This document shows, piece by piece, positions 61,066 through 64,000 of a stretch of 64,000 bases of DNA. Both the position numbers and the translations under genes were made by a program. Within the stretch, counting starts at the first letter, position 1; the number at the start of each line of letters is the position of its first letter. The notes beneath the pieces were generated by a model. It saw only the letters and a program-made list of their open reading frames with translations, was not told where the DNA came from and did not search any database. This DNA comes from Verrucomicrobiota bacterium (GTDB lineage Bacteria > Verrucomicrobiota > Verrucomicrobiia > JABWAM01): positions 1-64,000 of the forward strand of contig JAHFSY010000007.1 in assembly GCA_023269615.1 (NCBI GenBank), in the 5' to 3' direction.

Positions 61066-64000
61066 ATGAAACACACACTCACCGTCTGCCTCCTTCTCTT
61101 CATTCTGCCCTGCCTCCGCCTTTATCCCCAGGAAGCCCTCACAGCGCGAGAAGGAGAGCTCCCGCTTGACAACCCTTATGTGACCGTGGACCTCGATCCG
61201 GTTGCCAACGACGCTGCGACCATCACAGCGCCGTCCGATCGCGTTCAATTTCAAAACATCCCGTTCCGTCTCGTGAAAAAAAGCGGCGCAGGGAATCTTT
61301 TCCTCAAGCCCATCGGATGGAGTGCTGTAAAAAACGAGGATGACGAATACCCCGGTTACATCGCGAGGTACGACTCGAAACCGGATCCCAAGAAACCCGC
61401 GGACCCCACGCGCGCCCGCGTGGAAATTCCCGTCGGCGATTATCAGACACTCTGGCTCCTGGCCGCCACGGACAATGACGCGGCGCTCTCGGACGTCGTG
61501 ACATTCCGCGTCGGCATCGCGGAAGGCCAGGCACGGGTCACCTATCACGATGTCGTGGCCCGCATCCCCCGCGCCGGCGACAAAACAGTGTCGTTGCCCA
61601 ACGTCGTCAAGACGATTGCAACTCCCACAGGAAATATTTATCTCATCCGCGTGCCGTTTGCGAAAGCGATCTCGCAGGATTTCAAGGATCGCCTGGGGAT
61701 GGAACTGGACATCACCAAGGAGCTGCGGATTGCGATCAATCTCCCCGATCCCAACCGCTTCCAGCTGCGCCCGCTTGGCCTGCCGAGCGGCGTTCATATC
61801 TACGGTCTCACGCTGGAGCGCTCCCCAATCCTGATGGAGGTGACAGCGACCGAGCCGGGAAATGTGTTCAACCAACCGCAAACCCCGACCTTCGATTTGA
61901 ACATCAACCATATACGCGACCAAAACGGAAAATACGCCTTGCAGACCGTCGCCGAACGCGATGACGGACTCGTCGTCACCAATGCCCACCCGGAGATCCA
62001 TTTCATCTACGGGCGGAGCTATGCCAACTCCTTCATGAAGCGCACCCTCACCGTGCCAGTTCCGGATCGTGGGCACTACAATCTCAAGATCAATCTTCTG
62101 CAGGGTGACACGCTCATCACCAGCCGTGAAACCACGTTCGCCTTACTTGCGCCCGATACGCGAAAACATCGTGACGAATCGCCGTTTGGAACGTGGGATT
62201 TTGGAGGTGTGCATTTCACGCCGAACGACCCCGACCTGCTCGGGCCTCTCTACGTGAAGGCGGGGCTGCGATACGGAATGGCCTCGTCCATCCTGCCCGA
62301 ATGGGGACGCAAAAAATACGGCGTGCTCACCGGGCAGGACGATCGTGTGCGCGGCACGAATGAGGTGGCGGCCATCAAGGCCGCGATGACCAAGGACCCG
62401 GAGATGATGCCGCCCGCGCGATTCCTCACCTTCCACGAAGGCGCGATCTCCGGCCCGCATCTCACCCGCACGCCGGACGTGTTCACCGGCAAGACGTACA
62501 AGATGGATGAAGCCGAGGAGAAGCAGTTCAAGGCGATGCAGCAGGAGGCGGAGGAAAGTTTCCGCGCCGGCAAAGAGGCATTCCCCAACGTCGAGATCAT
62601 GTTTGGCAACACGGTTCCCCACGTGCTGGAGGAATTTCTCCGCCACAAATTCCCACGCAAGCTGCTCGACAAGATCGGCAACGAGAGCGGCAGCTTCATG
62701 CGCATCCCCGAGGGGCAGCCACTTGATTACGTGGACAACAACGCGGGACTCTGGATGATGCGCCAGATCGCCGACCATTATGGCTACAAGGATCTCGAAC
62801 TGCGCCAATGCCTCGAGATCTGCTACCCCGGCAGCAACCCGGGAAACCACTCCGAGCAAACCCAGGCCGCTTATCTCGTGCGCCACGCCATGCATTCCCT
62901 CGCATGGAAGATTCCAGTCTTCCGTCCGCTCTGCATCACGGACATGGGGAACTCTTATTACTACAGCAATTGGGGCTCCACGGGAATGTGTCACGCCTGG
63001 CCCAATGTCTCCCCAAAGGAGGCCTATGTTTCGTATGCCACGATGACGCAGATGTTGGACGGCGCAAAATTCGAGCGCATCGTTCCCACGGGTTCTCCCG
63101 TGGTCTATGCGGTGGAATTTCGACGCAAAGATGACAAGCTCGTCACCTGCCTTTGGACAGTCCGCGGCTCACGCGAGCTCGCCTTGGAAGTCCCCATCCG
63201 CGAGGAAGACCGTCTCGTGAACATGATGGGGCGCGAACGCAAATTGAAGGAGGAGGACGACAAGGTGAAGATCGAAATTTCCACGGATCCCGTGTACCTC
63301 GTCACGCGCCGGCCGATCGAAAAAATCATACCCGGCGCGGTTGTGCAGGAGGATCGCCCGACTGGAAAGACGTTTGTGATCTCGCCCCTCGACAAGCTGG
63401 CAGATTGGACGATTGAAAAGGAACCCAGCTCGGAGCTTGAGGTGTACAATTTCCTCAACCCGCGGCGTAAAGGCGACTTCACGTATCGTGAAGCAGCCTC
63501 GTTCGATGGAAAGAAGGATGCGATCGAGGTGAAACCAAAACTTCCCGTGCCCGGCCCCGTTTATCTCCAGATGTACTCGGTGATGAATCTGAACAAGCCC
63601 GTGGAAATCCCGGGCGAGCCGACCGAGATCGGTCTCATGGTCAATGGAAACGGCGGATGGGGACGGCTCATCTTCGAACTGGAGGACGCGGGCGGGCAGC
63701 GCTGGGTTTCCATCGGCGCGGAGCAGGCCGGGCCGCCCAACTCGTGGATGGCCGACTGGTTCTCCGCCGAGGATTTCAAGAAGCTGAAAAGCTCCAACCT
63801 CAGCGACTGGAACTCGGACGACCCATGGGCGCGCAGTTTCATCAATTTCGAGGGATGGCGTTACCTGAAATTCCCGCTGCCGGGCCAGTATCCCGGCGAT
63901 GGATACCACTGGCCATGCAACAGCCAGTGGCGCTTCAGCGGCGACGGCGTGGTGAAGTACCCGCTCAAGTTCAAAAAACTCACCGTCACCATGCCGGAGA
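61066..64000 (+). CDS. Very large secreted, probably carbohydrate-active protein (partial at right edge)
   Basis: The reading frame from the ATG at 61066 is open to the end of the window (about 978 residues so far). It has a signal peptide (LTVCLLLFILPCLRLYPQE). A beta-rich N-terminal part (about 25-360) leads to a middle domain starting SPFGTWDFGGVHFTPND, which looks like a TIM-barrel glycosidase (FHEGAISGPHLTR, CLEICYPGSNPG, CITDMGNSYYYSNWG). A further beta-sandwich and a lectin-like end follow (GWRYLKFPLPGQYPGDGYHW). The exact family is not recognised. The product should be exported and act on a polysaccharide. Confidence 0.7.
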   Translation, partial: MKHTLTVCLLLFILPCLRLYPQEALTAREGELPLDNPYVTVDLDPVANDAATITAPSDRVQFQNIPFRLVKKSGAGNLFLKPIGWSAVKNEDDEYPGYIARYDSKPDPKKPADPTRARVEIPVGDYQTLWLLAATDNDAALSDVVTFRVGIAEGQARVTYHDVVARIPRAGDKTVSLPNVVKTIATPTGNIYLIRVPFAKAISQDFKDRLGMELDITKELRIAINLPDPNRFQLRPLGLPSGVHIYGLTLERSPILMEVTATEPGNVFNQPQTPTFDLNINHIRDQNGKYALQTVAERDDGLVVTNAHPEIHFIYGRSYANSFMKRTLTVPVPDRGHYNLKINLLQGDTLITSRETTFALLAPDTRKHRDESPFGTWDFGGVHFTPNDPDLLGPLYVKAGLRYGMASSILPEWGRKKYGVLTGQDDRVRGTNEVAAIKAAMTKDPEMMPPARFLTFHEGAISGPHLTRTPDVFTGKTYKMDEAEEKQFKAMQQEAEESFRAGKEAFPNVEIMFGNTVPHVLEEFLRHKFPRKLLDKIGNESGSFMRIPEGQPLDYVDNNAGLWMMRQIADHYGYKDLELRQCLEICYPGSNPGNHSEQTQAAYLVRHAMHSLAWKIPVFRPLCITDMGNSYYYSNWGSTGMCHAWPNVSPKEAYVSYATMTQMLDGAKFERIVPTGSPVVYAVEFRRKDDKLVTCLWTVRGSRELALEVPIREEDRLVNMMGRERKLKEEDDKVKIEISTDPVYLVTRRPIEKIIPGAVVQEDRPTGKTFVISPLDKLADWTIEKEPSSELEVYNFLNPRRKGDFTYREAASFDGKKDAIEVKPKLPVPGPVYLQMYSVMNLNKPVEIPGEPTEIGLMVNGNGGWGRLIFELEDAGGQRWVSIGAEQAGPPNSWMADWFSAEDFKKLKSSNLSDWNSDDPWARSFINFEGWRYLKFPLPGQYPGDGYHWPCNSQWRFSGDGVVKYPLKFKKLTVTMPE

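Noticed and set aside
61048..62076. 342-codon minus-strand frame
   Set aside because: Antisense to the large secreted protein, whose forward frame has a signal peptide and stays open to the edge.

Overview
The window looks like a chromosome segment of a PVC-superphylum bacterium, most likely Verrucomicrobiota or a close relative such as Lentisphaerota. The case rests on GC-rich coding; prepilin-like proteins of the H-X9-DG type; the futalosine menaquinone enzyme MqnD; type II secretion pieces scattered through the genome; many dispersed palindromic repeats; and large secreted carbohydrate-active-looking proteins. This is inferred from gene content. There is no rRNA in the window and I recognise no tRNA.

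Layout. 0-7 kb: ferritin-like protein, App1-type phosphatase, a GT28 glycolipid glycosyltransferase, a small Cys-rich secreted protein, an orphan GspF and an alpha/beta hydrolase. 7-20 kb: purL, a Ser/Thr kinase fused to an M50-like membrane domain, mqnD, a lipid kinase, a GYF-like protein, a cyclic-nucleotide-binding membrane protein, a carB gene holding only the N-terminal half, and dnaE. 20-27 kb: a leftward, tightly overlapped type II secretion/pilus-like operon (NTP-transferase, GspE, two GspF, three pseudopilins) and a mannose-1-phosphate guanylyltransferase. 27-37 kb: metallophosphoesterase, trpA, a hendecad coiled-coil protein, three methyltransferases, RmlC- and RmlD-like sugar genes, ligA and a VanZ-like protein. 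37-48 kb: DUF4143 ATPase, esterase, TauE/SafE permease, pheS-rplT-rpmI, DsrE-like protein, acyltransferase 3, Ppx/GppA, an ArnT-like glycosyltransferase and a pseudopilin. 48-53.5 kb is accessory: MOSC protein, a 974-aa secreted protein of unknown function, one intact and two decayed ORF6N genes, and a toxin-antitoxin pair. 53.5-64 kb: mfd, then a rightward carbohydrate/amide-catabolism-like cluster (beta-propeller glycosidase-like protein, nitrilase, DUF1028, pseudopilin) and a very large secreted protein running off the right edge.

The most unusual signal is the repeat landscape. R1 is a ~105-bp GC-rich element with perfect terminal inverted repeats (four copies). R2 is a composite element pairing TTTGCG-type tandem repeats with a near-perfect hairpin; three copies have exactly 24-bp arms whose sequences differ between copies while complementarity is kept. 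R3 is a ~59-bp double hairpin. A fourth class is period-7 tandem repeats with a different unit at each site, five of which lie inside or at the start of coding genes (App1 signal peptide, MqnD, LigA, the ArnT-like protein, Mfd N-terminus). A comparable copy-specific palindrome is embedded in the codons of the ORF6N gene and of one of its remnants.
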